Shown: positions 7,099 to 13,857 of the stretch, piece by piece
How the letters are laid out: each line of letters starts with the position of its first letter
Numbering within the stretch: the first letter of the stretch is position 1
Source: Bacillus pseudomycoides DSM 12442
Lineage (GTDB): Bacteria; Bacillota; Bacilli; Bacillales; Bacillaceae_G
Direction of reading: 5' to 3'
Assembly: GCF_000161455.1 (NCBI RefSeq)
Contig: NZ_CM000745.1
Span: 1,802,441-1,822,592 of the forward strand
Length of the DNA: 20,152 nucleotides
Program-made: the position numbers and the translations under genes
Notes under the pieces: model-generated
The model's database searches: none
Told to the model about the DNA's origin: nothing
What the model saw: the letters and a program-made list of their open reading frames with translations, nothing else

Positions 7099-8049
7099 AT
7101 GATTCCAGTAACAATTTTAACTGGTTTTCTTGGATCGGGGAAAACAACATTATTAAATCGTATTTTATCGGAAGAACATGGAAAGAAATTAGCGGTTATC
7201 GTAAATGAAATAGGGCAAATTGGCATCGATAATCAATTAATTATGAATGTAGAAGAAGAAATTATGGAAATGACAAATGGCTGTTTATGCTGTACAGTGC
7301 GTGAAGATTTACTTGTTGCTTTAAAACAGTTATTGGATGTAAAAGCAGAAGGGAAAATGGATTTTGATGGTCTAGTGATTGAAACGACAGGTCTTGCAAA
7401 CCCAGGGCCGATTATCCAAACGTTCTTTTTAGATCCAGTTATTCAGTCAGCATACAAAATTAATGGTGTTGTGACAGTGGTAGATAGTTATCATATACAT
7501 AAACATTTTGAAAAAGGGCTAGAAGCGAAAGAACAAATTGCTTTTGCAGATATGGTTTTAGTAAATAAATTAGATTTAGTTGGAGAGGAAGAAGAGAAAG
7601 AACTCCTTACTGAATTACAAGGGATTAATCCAACAGCAAAATTAATCCCAACGACAAATTGTGAAGTAGATATACCGGTCTTGTTAGAAATCCAAACGTT
7701 TAAAACGCGTGATACATTAGAGATTTATCCACATAAAGAGCATCATCATTTAGAAGGTGTAAAATCATTTGTATTACGTGAAGAGCGGCCGTTAGATTTG
7801 CAAAAGTTAAACGAATGGATGTCAGCTGTAGTTCAAGAGTTAGGAGAGTATTTATATCGATATAAAGGAATTCTATCGATCGATGGAGTAGATTGCCGTA
7901 TTGTTTTTCAAGGTGTTCATACACTATTTGCTGCTTCTTACGATAGAGAGTGGCAAGAGGGAGAAGAGCGCGTGAGTGAAGTGGTCTTTATCGGAAAAGA
8001 TATTAATAAAGAATGGTTCCAAGAACATTTTAAAGAGTGCGTAAAATAA
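7099..8049 (+). CDS. COG0523 (G3E/CobW-like) metal-chaperone GTPase
   Basis: A 316-aa G3E-family P-loop GTPase. Walker A GFLGSGKT is at 9-16, the metal-binding CLCC at 62-65, the ETTGLANP switch at 95-102 and NKLD, the guanine specificity motif, at 156-159. A His-rich segment (HKEHHH) begins the CobW C-terminal domain. Members deliver zinc, cobalt or other metals to target enzymes with GTP hydrolysis, and several are induced by Zur under zinc starvation. I see no Zur box here, so the metal and trigger are open. The start at ATG 7099 fits AAGGAG (7084-7089); an upstream in-frame ATG at 7015 lies before the promoter and at the foot of the hairpin, so the longer frame is not the gene. It ends in a strong terminator. 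Confidence 0.9.
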   Translation: MIPVTILTGFLGSGKTTLLNRILSEEHGKKLAVIVNEIGQIGIDNQLIMNVEEEIMEMTNGCLCCTVREDLLVALKQLLDVKAEGKMDFDGLVIETTGLANPGPIIQTFFLDPVIQSAYKINGVVTVVDSYHIHKHFEKGLEAKEQIAFADMVLVNKLDLVGEEEEKELLTELQGINPTAKLIPTTNCEVDIPVLLEIQTFKTRDTLEIYPHKEHHHLEGVKSFVLREERPLDLQKLNEWMSAVVQELGEYLYRYKGILSIDGVDCRIVFQGVHTLFAASYDREWQEGEERVSEVVFIGKDINKEWFQEHFKECVK

Positions 8050-8077
8050 GCCTGCTAATTTAGCAGGCTTATTTTTG
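8044..8077. terminator. Terminator of the GTPase gene, probably bidirectional
   Basis: AAATAAGCCTGCTA (8044-8057) pairs perfectly with TAGCAGGCTTATTT (8061-8074) over a 3-nt loop, followed by T. The minus-strand hydrolase gene ends at 8081 on the other side. Confidence 0.85.
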
Positions 8078-8080
8078 TTA

Positions 8081-8935
8081 TTAATCTCTGCCGGCTTCAA
8101 CTAATTTCTTCGCGACAATTGCTGGTTTAGCATGAAACATAGTCATGTGATCACCTTGTGTAGTTACTAAACGAAATAATCCAAGGCGATTTGACATGTG
8201 AGGGTGCCATCCTGAATCTTTACCTTGTGGAACTGCCATATCTTCAGTTAAATAGAAATAACTTTTTGGAATATTTAATTGATAAAATTTCGTAAGGTCC
8301 AGCTTTTCAAAAAGTGGTCCAGCTGGTTCTGGTGTAACAGTTTCGTAAATTTTTTTCGCTAAGTCGAGATTAGCATTATTCATAAAGGTTTCTCGCCAAA
8401 TAGGAAAAGGCAATTGGATAGCATTATTTTTCGATTTTTTCGCAAGCTCGGTCCAAAGCGTTTTTCCTTCGGCTGGGATTTCATCAGCTGCACTTTCTCC
8501 ATTTGCTAGAACAAATGCATTCATAAAGACAAGTCTGTGGATTCGATCTGGAATTTGTTCGGCAACTTTTGAAATAACAGTACCACCAAAACTATGACCA
8601 ACAAGAACAAAATCCGTTATGTTTCTTTCCTTCACATAGTTGACTACTGATTTGACATAATCAGTGTGTTTTACAGCTTTATTCGTATCTTTTCCATGCC
8701 CAGGTAAGGTAGGAGTATATACTTTATGTCCCATTTGTTTCAACTCATTAGCTGTTTTATCCCAATAGCTAGAATCTCCCCAAGCGCCGTGAACGAGTAC
8801 AAACGTAATTGGTTTTTGACGTATTACATCAATATCTGTCTCTATTTTAGCTTCTGCTGGGATATGGAAGCTATTACTGCTAAGCATGATTAAAATAGCA
8901 GAAAGGCTTACGAATAAGAACTTGAATATTTTCAA
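8081..8935 (-). CDS. Secreted alpha/beta hydrolase (esterase-like)
   Basis: A 284-aa exported serine hydrolase. TTG at 8935 is the best start: GGAGGG lies seven bases upstream and the product then begins with a classical signal peptide, MKIFKFLFVSLSAILIMLSS, with probable cleavage after the Ala-Glu-Ala at 27-29. Starting at the upstream ATG (8977) would bury this signal. The mature enzyme has LVHGAWG (oxyanion loop, His49), nucleophile GHSFGG with Ser115, and QGDHMTMF with catalytic His263. Relatives are annotated as alpha/beta hydrolases, salicylate-esterase-like; the substrate is unknown. Upstream lies a perfect 16-bp palindrome at 8966-8981 that may be an operator. It is a single-gene unit. 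Confidence 0.88.
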   Translation of the reverse strand: MKIFKFLFVSLSAILIMLSSNSFHIPAEAKIETDIDVIRQKPITFVLVHGAWGDSSYWDKTANELKQMGHKVYTPTLPGHGKDTNKAVKHTDYVKSVVNYVKERNITDFVLVGHSFGGTVISKVAEQIPDRIHRLVFMNAFVLANGESAADEIPAEGKTLWTELAKKSKNNAIQLPFPIWRETFMNNANLDLAKKIYETVTPEPAGPLFEKLDLTKFYQLNIPKSYFYLTEDMAVPQGKDSGWHPHMSNRLGLFRLVTTQGDHMTMFHAKPAIVAKKLVEAGRD

Positions 8936-8965
8936 AACAAACCCTCCATTTACTACTGATTTTGC

Positions 8966-8981
8966 ATATATGTACATATAT
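8966..8981. promoter_or_regulatory. Perfect 16-bp palindrome upstream of the secreted hydrolase
   Basis: ATATATGTACATATAT reads the same on both strands and lies about 31 bp before the TTG start of the hydrolase. Such a dyad suits a TetR- or MarR-type dimer; no matching regulator gene is adjacent. Confidence 0.35.
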
Positions 8982-9198
8982 TTTCGCTGAAAGATTGTTT
9001 TTATTCTTTTGGAGTATAGTTATTAAAAGTAGTAGTGTTTACTTTGTAGAAAAAAGGACATTATTGTACGGTAAATGTTTAGCATTACATCTTTAGTTAA
9101 TGAAAAAAAGTGAAACAATTATATTTTTGATGCGGAGGTAGAATAGGAAACATGACCATCTTGTTCTTCTATTAATAAACAAAGATTAGTAGAAAATA

Positions 9199-9223
9199 AT
9201 AAAAAGCCTGTTTTCACAGGCTT
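9199..9223 (-). terminator. Terminator of the BltD-like acetyltransferase gene
   Basis: On the minus strand AAGCCTGT and ACAGGCTT pair around GAAA and are followed by TTTTTATT. The left arm covers the last codons of the gene, which stops at 9214. Confidence 0.8.
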
Positions 9224-9684
9224 ATACTTTCATTTATCCGTAATTCCATTACAACACCAACAACTGGTCCTTCATCGTCTATATCACCAGTTAAGTGAAA
9301 ACCGAAAGACTCATATAGTTTCATTGCTAGTTTGTTTTCTGGATGAAAACTTAAATAAATCTTTTTGCATTGAAATTTTTGTTGTAAATACTGGATAAGC
9401 AGATGGAGAAAACGTTTCGCATAGCCATTTCCTTGAAAATGGTAATCAATCATAAAACGATCTAGCCATACGCTATCATCTTTTTTTGAATACCAACCAT
9501 ACATTGCGTAGCCAACAAGTGTTTCTCCATCATATAAGCCTACTGACGTTCCGTTTTCTTCATATAGGGATTCCGCTAAAGAAAATGCATTGCTTTCAAT
9601 AAATTGCTGCTGCTCCTTTGCTACGTCTAAAGCAGCGACTGAACGCCAATTATTTGCTGTTACTTCACAAATGTGAAGATTCAT
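9214..9684 (-). CDS. GNAT acetyltransferase, BltD/spermidine-acetyltransferase-like
   Basis: A 156-aa GCN5-related acetyltransferase. The N-terminal pattern NNWRSVAALDVAKEQQQFIESNAFSLAES matches the diamine/spermidine acetyltransferase group that includes Bacillus BltD. The acetyl-CoA loop is FQGNGYAKRF (residues 83-92: Gln84, Gly85, Gly87, Ala89), and the C-terminal HPENKLAMKLYESFGFHLTG is the usual N-xx-A-xx-LYE-x-GF motif. Acetylation of polyamines is therefore the likely role, but the acceptor cannot be proved from sequence. The ribosome site (GCGAGTTGG) is weak, suggesting modest expression. The gene stands alone between two minus-strand units, each with its own terminator, so it is transcribed separately from the zinc-binding protein upstream. 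Confidence 0.85.
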   Translation of the reverse strand: MNLHICEVTANNWRSVAALDVAKEQQQFIESNAFSLAESLYEENGTSVGLYDGETLVGYAMYGWYSKKDDSVWLDRFMIDYHFQGNGYAKRFLHLLIQYLQQKFQCKKIYLSFHPENKLAMKLYESFGFHLTGDIDDEGPVVGVVMELRINESISL

Positions 9685-9775
9685 AGTTCCAACTCGCTTT
9701 CATAACATAGTATATCTTTAAAACTAATATGGATAATTTTACTTGTTATTTTGTTGAAGTCAAGCTGCTGAATAT

Positions 9776-9808
9776 GAAAAAAGACAGTTGAATATGTTTC
9801 AACTGTCT
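9776..9808 (-). terminator. Terminator of the zinc-binding lipoprotein gene
   Basis: On the minus strand AGACAGTTGAA and TTCAACTGTCT form a perfect 11-bp stem followed by TTTTTT. It shows that no permease or ATPase gene is co-transcribed downstream. Confidence 0.85.
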
Positions 9809-9824
9809 GAAAGGAAATATAAAT

Positions 9825-10775
9825 TTAGTTTGTAGCTTCTTTTAAAGTGTTCACGTTTTCTTCCATTAATGTGAAGTAATCTTTATTTTTCTTTGCATCA
9901 TCTTCAGAAATAGTAGCAAGGTGATTTAAACGTAAAATTTTCGTTCCTGTTTCTTTTTGAATAACTTCTGCTACTTTTGGAGTAGAGAATGTTTCAAATA
10001 AAATATATTTTAAACCATGCTCTTTTGCTGTTTTTGTAATGTTAGCAAGTTCTTTTTGTGATGGTTCATCAGAAGCGGAGATGCCAGCAACTGGTATTTG
10101 TTTTAAGCCATAGCGTTTTTCCCAATATCCATATGCAGCGTGAGAAACTAAAATATCTTTCGTTTTTGCCTCTGAAACAACAGATTTAAAGTGATCATCT
10201 AAGTCAGTGAACTTTGTTTGTAGGGCGGCGAAGTTTTTCTCAAATTCTTTTTTATGATCTGGTTGCAATTCTACGAGTGCATCTTTAATTTTTTCAGCCT
10301 GCTTCATCGCGAGTGTAGGATCAAGCCATACGTGTGGGTCTTTGTCATGATGGTGACTTTCTTCTTCTTTATGACCCTCCTCGTGCTCATGTTCTTCTTC
10401 TGATGAAGCGATAAGATCGAAACCTTTAGATGCATTAACAACTTTTACGTTCTCTTTTTTTAATGTTTTTTCCATTTTTTCTGCAAACGGCTCTAATTCC
10501 GCGCCGTTATATACGAATAGGTCTGCCTTCGCAACTTGTACCGTTTGTTTTTGACTTGGCTCATATGTATGAGAGTCAGCGCCAGGTGGATAAATTGTTT
10601 CAACATTTACATAGTTACCACCGATTTTTTTAGCGAAATCAGCAAGTGGAAAAATAGTTGTATATACAGAAAGTTTTCCATCTTTTTTTGCAGTTCCGTC
10701 TTTTTTGCTGGCACACCCAGCAAAAATTAATGTAAAAATAAGTATAAAAGAAAATACCATTAACCTTTTCTTCAT
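9825..10775 (-). CDS. znuA: Zinc ABC transporter substrate-binding lipoprotein (AdcA/ZnuA family)
   Basis: A 316-aa lipoprotein that captures zinc outside the membrane for an ABC importer. The lipobox IFAGC puts the lipid-anchored Cys at 21. Zinc-site histidines of the cluster 9 family are His69 (GADSHTYEPS), His148 (DPHVWLDP) and His212 (LVSHAAYG). Between the first two lies a His/Glu/Asp-rich loop (about 126-148), which is typical of zinc rather than manganese binders. The promoter (TTGCAA, 17 nt, TATACT) is bracketed by two Zur-box-like dyads, so repression by zinc is expected. Unlike Bacillus subtilis, no permease or ATPase gene is attached: a strong terminator follows. It must share a transporter encoded elsewhere. 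Confidence 0.93.
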   Translation of the reverse strand: MKKRLMVFSFILIFTLIFAGCASKKDGTAKKDGKLSVYTTIFPLADFAKKIGGNYVNVETIYPPGADSHTYEPSQKQTVQVAKADLFVYNGAELEPFAEKMEKTLKKENVKVVNASKGFDLIASSEEEHEHEEGHKEEESHHHDKDPHVWLDPTLAMKQAEKIKDALVELQPDHKKEFEKNFAALQTKFTDLDDHFKSVVSEAKTKDILVSHAAYGYWEKRYGLKQIPVAGISASDEPSQKELANITKTAKEHGLKYILFETFSTPKVAEVIQKETGTKILRLNHLATISEDDAKKNKDYFTLMEENVNTLKEATN

Positions 10776-10846
10776 GTAATTCTCCTCTTTTCTTTCTTTT
10801 CCAATTTTATTTTCTCCAAAATAAGAGAAAAAATATCTTTTTGTTA

Positions 10847-10869
10847 TAAAACGGAATAATTACGTTTTA
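10847..10869. promoter_or_regulatory. Zur box 1 (over the transcription start)
   Basis: A 23-bp dyad on the minus strand: half-site TAAAACGTAAT, one central T, half-site ATTCCGTTTTA. It is symmetric with one mismatch and differs from the Bacillus subtilis Zur consensus at three positions. It lies just downstream of the -10 box of the zinc-binding protein gene. Confidence 0.75.
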
Positions 10870-10881
10870 AGTTGCGAACTT

Positions 10882-10910
10882 AGTATAATACATCTTTACG
10901 AAAGTTGCAA
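10882..10910 (-). promoter_or_regulatory. Sigma-A promoter of the zinc-binding lipoprotein gene
   Basis: On the minus strand TTGCAA (10905-10910) is 17 nt from TATACT (10882-10887). It lies between the two Zur-like dyads. Confidence 0.65.
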
Positions 10911-10933
10911 TAAATAATAATCATTCCGATTTG
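10911..10933. promoter_or_regulatory. Zur box 2 (upstream of the -35)
   Basis: On the minus strand CAAATCGGAAT, a central G, then ATTATTATTTA. Excluding the free central base it matches 18 of 22 positions of the Bacillus subtilis Zur consensus. It abuts the -35 of the zinc-binding gene and lies just upstream of a possible plus-strand promoter. Confidence 0.55.
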
Positions 10934-10936
10934 ATT

Positions 10937-10966
10937 TTGTTATAAAGTTGTCAAAAAGAATAGTAT
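10937..10966 (+). promoter_or_regulatory. Possible promoter of the 51-aa membrane protein
   Basis: TTGTTA (10937-10942) and TAGTAT (10961-10966) are 18 nt apart. The boxes are imperfect. A 16-bp near-perfect dyad, TGTCGCATATGTGACA (10980-10995), lies immediately downstream and could be an operator. Confidence 0.3.
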
Positions 10967-11044
10967 TAATTTTTATGAATGTCGCATATGTGACAACACT
11001 CCTTTCATATATTGAGGTAGAGGGTATGAAAAGGGGATGAGTAA

Positions 11045-11200
11045 TTGGATTACATAATGGAAGCAATCTTATTGATACTAGCAGTAGTTTTGCCATTAAC
11101 ATGTGTTTTGATTTTCCTCAAGACATTAATAAGTAATCTAGGTGACTCTAGGATAATAACCAAGCTACCAACAGAGAAAAAAGGAGAGAAGAGTAAGTAA
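11045..11200 (+). CDS. 51-aa membrane protein, divergent from the zinc-binding gene
   Basis: A short gene starting at TTG 11045, eight bases after AAGGGG (11031-11036); an in-frame ATG at 11057 has a poorer distance. The product begins MDYIMEAILLILAVVLPLT, forms one membrane helix (about residues 4-28, with CVLIFL completing it), and ends in a charged, Lys-rich cytoplasmic tail (PTEKKGEKSK). I recognise no family. It is divergent from the Zur-controlled zinc-binding gene, and Zur box 2 lies about 20 bp upstream of its possible promoter, so zinc control is possible. An inverted repeat of 12-bp arms overlaps its stop codon. A spurious frame is unlikely given the ribosome site, helix and charged tail, but conservation is untested. 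Confidence 0.55.
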   Translation: MDYIMEAILLILAVVLPLTCVLIFLKTLISNLGDSRIITKLPTEKKGEKSK

Positions 11201-11230
11201 AGCACTTGCATCACGCATAGTGCTTTACTT
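11195..11230 (+). terminator. Stem-loop after the 51-aa gene, possible terminator
   Basis: AAGTAAAGCACT (11195-11206) and AGTGCTTTACTT (11219-11230) pair perfectly over a 12-nt loop. No T run follows, so termination is not certain. Confidence 0.45.
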
Positions 11231-11269
11231 ATGATAGAATAAGAAAAAGGAAACTCCTAGAAATAGGAT

Positions 11270-11298
11270 TTGTACTGCCTGTTTGGACGGTATAAAAT
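11270..11298 (+). promoter_or_regulatory. Promoter of the NAD(P)-binding protein gene
   Basis: TTGTAC (11270-11275) and TAAAAT (11293-11298) are 17 nt apart, about 24 bp before the start codon. A small CCTA-GAAA-TAGG hairpin (11255-11266) lies just upstream. Confidence 0.45.
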
Positions 11299-11321
11299 TA
11301 GATAAAGAGGTATAAAGATAA

Positions 11322-11981
11322 ATGAATAAAAGAACAGCCTTAGTACTCGGTGCGAGTGGTTTAGTTGGACAAGAAGTGACGCAGCTATTACTTGACTCAG
11401 ATTACTATGATTCGGTTATGGTTTTTGTAAGAAAGCCACTGCAATGGGAACATGAAAAGTTACAGCAGAAACAAGTTGACTTTTCTATATTAGAAGAGTA
11501 TAAAGAATTTTTTGCTGTTGATGATGTTTTTAGCTGTCTTGGGACAACAATTAAGAAAGCGAAAACGAAAGCGAATTTTAAAAAAGTAGACTATGAATAT
11601 ACATTACGAGCGGCCTGTTTAGCAGAAAAACAAGGTGTACAAAATTTTCTTGTTATTTCTTCTATGGGTGCTAATCCAAAATCACTTTTCTTTTATTCAC
11701 AAGTAAAAGGGAAGATGGAGGAGGAACTTCAAAAGTTAGTGATCGGTGGGATTCATATATTTAGACCATCACTATTGCTAGGAGATCGAGAAGAATTTCG
11801 TTTTGGAGAAAGAATGGCTGAGAAGATATCTGGTGTTTTGCCATTTGTATTTAATGGTACTTTAAAAAAGTATAAGCCGATTACAGCTGAGCAGGTTGCA
11901 AAAGGGATGTACTTAGCGGCACTACGTGAAGAATCTGGTGTCCATATTTATAATTCTACAGAGATTACAATGATGGAATAA
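11322..11981 (+). CDS. NAD(P)-binding Rossmann protein, HTATIP2/TIP30-like
   Basis: A 219-aa atypical short-chain dehydrogenase-like protein. The cofactor motif GASGLVG is at 10-16. VFSCLGTTIKKAKTKANFKKVDYEY (about 69-93) and the Tyr125-xxx-Lys129 pair in YSQVKGK are the hallmarks of the HTATIP2-like group, in which NADPH binding is known but substrates are mostly not. IFRPSLLLGDREEFRFGE (about 147-164) is the usual substrate-side loop. AAAGAGG lies eleven bases before the ATG, a slightly long spacing. It is a single gene with its own promoter and a long bidirectional terminator shared with namA. A redox or housekeeping role is all that can be inferred. Confidence 0.88.
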   Translation: MNKRTALVLGASGLVGQEVTQLLLDSDYYDSVMVFVRKPLQWEHEKLQQKQVDFSILEEYKEFFAVDDVFSCLGTTIKKAKTKANFKKVDYEYTLRAACLAEKQGVQNFLVISSMGANPKSLFFYSQVKGKMEEELQKLVIGGIHIFRPSLLLGDREEFRFGERMAEKISGVLPFVFNGTLKKYKPITAEQVAKGMYLAALREESGVHIYNSTEITMME

Positions 11982-12017
11982 TGAAAACGAGAAGGGGAGC
12001 CCTTCTCGTTTTCATTA
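11979..12017. terminator. Bidirectional terminator between the Rossmann gene and namA
   Basis: An 18-bp perfect stem has core arms GAAAACGAGAAGGG (11983-11996) and CCCTTCTCGTTTTC (12000-12013) with a GAG loop, A/T-rich at both feet. It includes the stop codon of the plus-strand gene. Confidence 0.8.
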
Positions 12018-12024
12018 TTGTGTA

Positions 12025-13065
12025 TTAGCGGCGAGTCGGGGCTGTTTTACCACGAGCACGTTGATATTGGTGGGGCTCTTGTAATTCAAATCCAAGTTCA
12101 TTAGCTGCTGTTCTTGGAAAATATGGATTGCGAAGTAACTCGCGACCGATAAAGATTAAGTCCGCTTCATTATTTGCTAAAATTTCTTCTGCTTGTATCC
12201 CGCTTGTAATCAATCCTACTGCACCTGTCGCAATGTGTGCTTGTCCTTTTATATGATTTGCATACTCTACTTGATAGCCAGGGTAAACGTCGATTTGTGC
12301 AGGTATAACTGCCCCAGAACTACAATCAATTACATCTACATCTTGTTCTTTCATCCATTTTGCAAATTGAACATAGTCATGGACTGTTAATCCTTTAGGG
12401 TGATAGTCATTTGCAGAAATACGAACGAATAAAGGACCATTCCAAACTTCATTTACAGCATCAATGATTTCTTTTAAGAAACGGTAACGGTTTTCAGGTG
12501 ATCCGCCATATTCATCAGTTCGTTTGTTTGATAATGGAGAGAGAAATTCATTAATGAGATAGCCGTGAGCCGCGTGGAGTTCAATAATATCGAATCCTGC
12601 TTGTTTGGAACGACATGCGGCATCTTGAAAAGCAGAAATTGTTTTTTTGATTAGCTGTTTATTCATTTCTATTGGGGTTTTCATTGTATCATTAAATGCA
12701 ATAGCCGAGGGTGCTACAGAGTCTGTATGTAATTCAGCTTTTCGACCAGCATGGGCTAACTGAATAGCTGCTTTTGCCCCATTTTCATGGATGAGGGACA
12801 CCGTTTTTTGTAACCCTGGAATATGATCATTATTCCATATACCTAAATCTTTATTAGAAATACGTCCTTCAGGTACAACAGCTGTAGCTTCAAGCATAAC
12901 AAGGCCTACTTGACCAGCTGCGCGAGACGCATAATGGATATGATGGAAATTTGTCACTTTTCCATCTTCGTTTTCTGAAGAGTACATACACATCGGTGAC
13001 ATAACAATACGATTTTTTAATGTAACATCTTTAATCGTATAAGGTGAAAAAAGCTGATAGTCCAT
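12025..13065 (-). CDS. namA: NADPH dehydrogenase, old yellow enzyme family
   Basis: A 346-aa FMN-dependent ene-reductase, orthologous in pattern to Bacillus subtilis YqjM/NamA (338 aa). Signature residues fall at the same positions as in YqjM: Cys26 and Tyr28 in MSPMCMYS, which tune the flavin and bind substrate, and His164/His167 in ELHAAHGYL. The FMN-contacting stretches QLAHAGRK (102-109), FVRIS, IDCSSGA and IFIGRELLRNPYF are all present. The enzyme reduces alpha,beta-unsaturated carbonyls, nitroesters and nitroaromatics with NADPH and is linked to electrophile and oxidative stress. AAGGGGGAA precedes the ATG. The basic tail RARGKTAPTRR is longer than in YqjM. Confidence 0.95.
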   Translation of the reverse strand: MDYQLFSPYTIKDVTLKNRIVMSPMCMYSSENEDGKVTNFHHIHYASRAAGQVGLVMLEATAVVPEGRISNKDLGIWNNDHIPGLQKTVSLIHENGAKAAIQLAHAGRKAELHTDSVAPSAIAFNDTMKTPIEMNKQLIKKTISAFQDAACRSKQAGFDIIELHAAHGYLINEFLSPLSNKRTDEYGGSPENRYRFLKEIIDAVNEVWNGPLFVRISANDYHPKGLTVHDYVQFAKWMKEQDVDVIDCSSGAVIPAQIDVYPGYQVEYANHIKGQAHIATGAVGLITSGIQAEEILANNEADLIFIGRELLRNPYFPRTAANELGFELQEPHQYQRARGKTAPTRR

Positions 13066-13157
13066 ATCTATTCCCCCTTATTGTAGTTTCCTTTATTGTA
13101 TCATCATCATTTTTGTTTCCATAATGAAACGCTTATTCCCGAAATTTTGTACATTTA

Positions 13158-13166
13158 TGTTACAAT
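13158..13166 (+). promoter_or_regulatory. Candidate extended -10 promoter of the methyltransferase gene
   Basis: TGTTACAAT has the TG-n-TACAAT extended -10 form about 33 bp before the ATG at 13199. There is no good -35. Confidence 0.4.
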
Positions 13167-13198
13167 TATTGAAATAAATTAAATTGGGGGATAGGGGC

Positions 13199-13651
13199 AT
13201 GTACCGAGCTTATTATGAAAGCGAAATAGGTTTGCTTGAAATTACTGCAAATGATGAAGGAATTACTTCTGTTATTTTTGTAGAGGAACGGAAAGAAGAG
13301 AATAAAAATCAAATTGTAGAACAGTGCCTCGCTGAATTAGATGAATATTTTAATCGAAAGAGAACTGAATTTACAGTACCACTGTCAGCGGTTGGAACAC
13401 CATTTCAAAAGAGTGTTTGGGATGCACTTTATACGATTCCATATGGAGTGAATGCTTCCTATCTGGATATTGCAGAAAAGGTTGGTAACACAAAGGCGGT
13501 GCGTGCGATAGGAGGAGCGAATAGTCGCAATCCGATTTCTATTATTGTTCCGTGTCATCGTGTAATTGGAAAAAGTGGAAAGTTAGTTGGATATGCAGGT
13601 GGTCTATGGCGAAAAGAATGGTTATTGAAACATGAGGGGATTTTGCAATAA
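13199..13651 (+). CDS. ogt: Methylated-DNA--protein-cysteine S-methyltransferase
   Basis: A 150-aa suicide DNA-repair protein that moves the alkyl group from O6-alkylguanine to its own cysteine. The active-site motif IVPCHRV has acceptor Cys119. It is preceded by the helix-turn-helix region with the conserved Tyr/Arg, FQKSVWDALYTIPYGVNASYLDIAEKVGNTKAVRAIGGANSRNP (about 69-111, written as the family has it), and followed by GKLVGYAGGLWRKEWLLKHE, the usual C-terminal signature. The ATG at 13199 sits eight bases after GGGGG; a TTG at 13184 would lie before the ribosome site. No AraC-type activator domain is fused, so this is the Ogt form rather than Ada. It is transcribed divergently from namA. 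Confidence 0.93.
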   Translation: MYRAYYESEIGLLEITANDEGITSVIFVEERKEENKNQIVEQCLAELDEYFNRKRTEFTVPLSAVGTPFQKSVWDALYTIPYGVNASYLDIAEKVGNTKAVRAIGGANSRNPISIIVPCHRVIGKSGKLVGYAGGLWRKEWLLKHEGILQ

Positions 13652-13857
13652 GATAAAACTCTTTTCAAATGGAGATAGTAGTTTTCATTGCTTAGAGGAT
13701 AACAAAGTCTAGTAGAAAGTAAGTATTTCTGAGTTTCATACGAATGGTTTAACCTGTTATTTGCGGGGAAGAATCATCTTGTTAAATAGCTAAATTTTTT
13801 AGTATGCTGGACAACAGAAGTATAAGTAGGGGATAAATCAGGGAAAGAGGGATTATT

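Noticed and set aside
9133..9174. Short frame MTILFFY after GCGGAGGT
   Set aside because: Seven codons only, no structure or target gene in the same direction; not a credible gene or leader.
10896..11102. Minus-strand 68-codon frame opposite the small membrane gene
   Set aside because: No ribosome site, crosses Zur box 2 and the promoter region of the opposite gene, and has no protein-like composition.
13652..13857. Gap between the methyltransferase and zinc-ribbon genes
   Set aside because: Searched for a small gene or terminator; only a weak AAAACT/AGTTTT dyad was seen, not enough to call.
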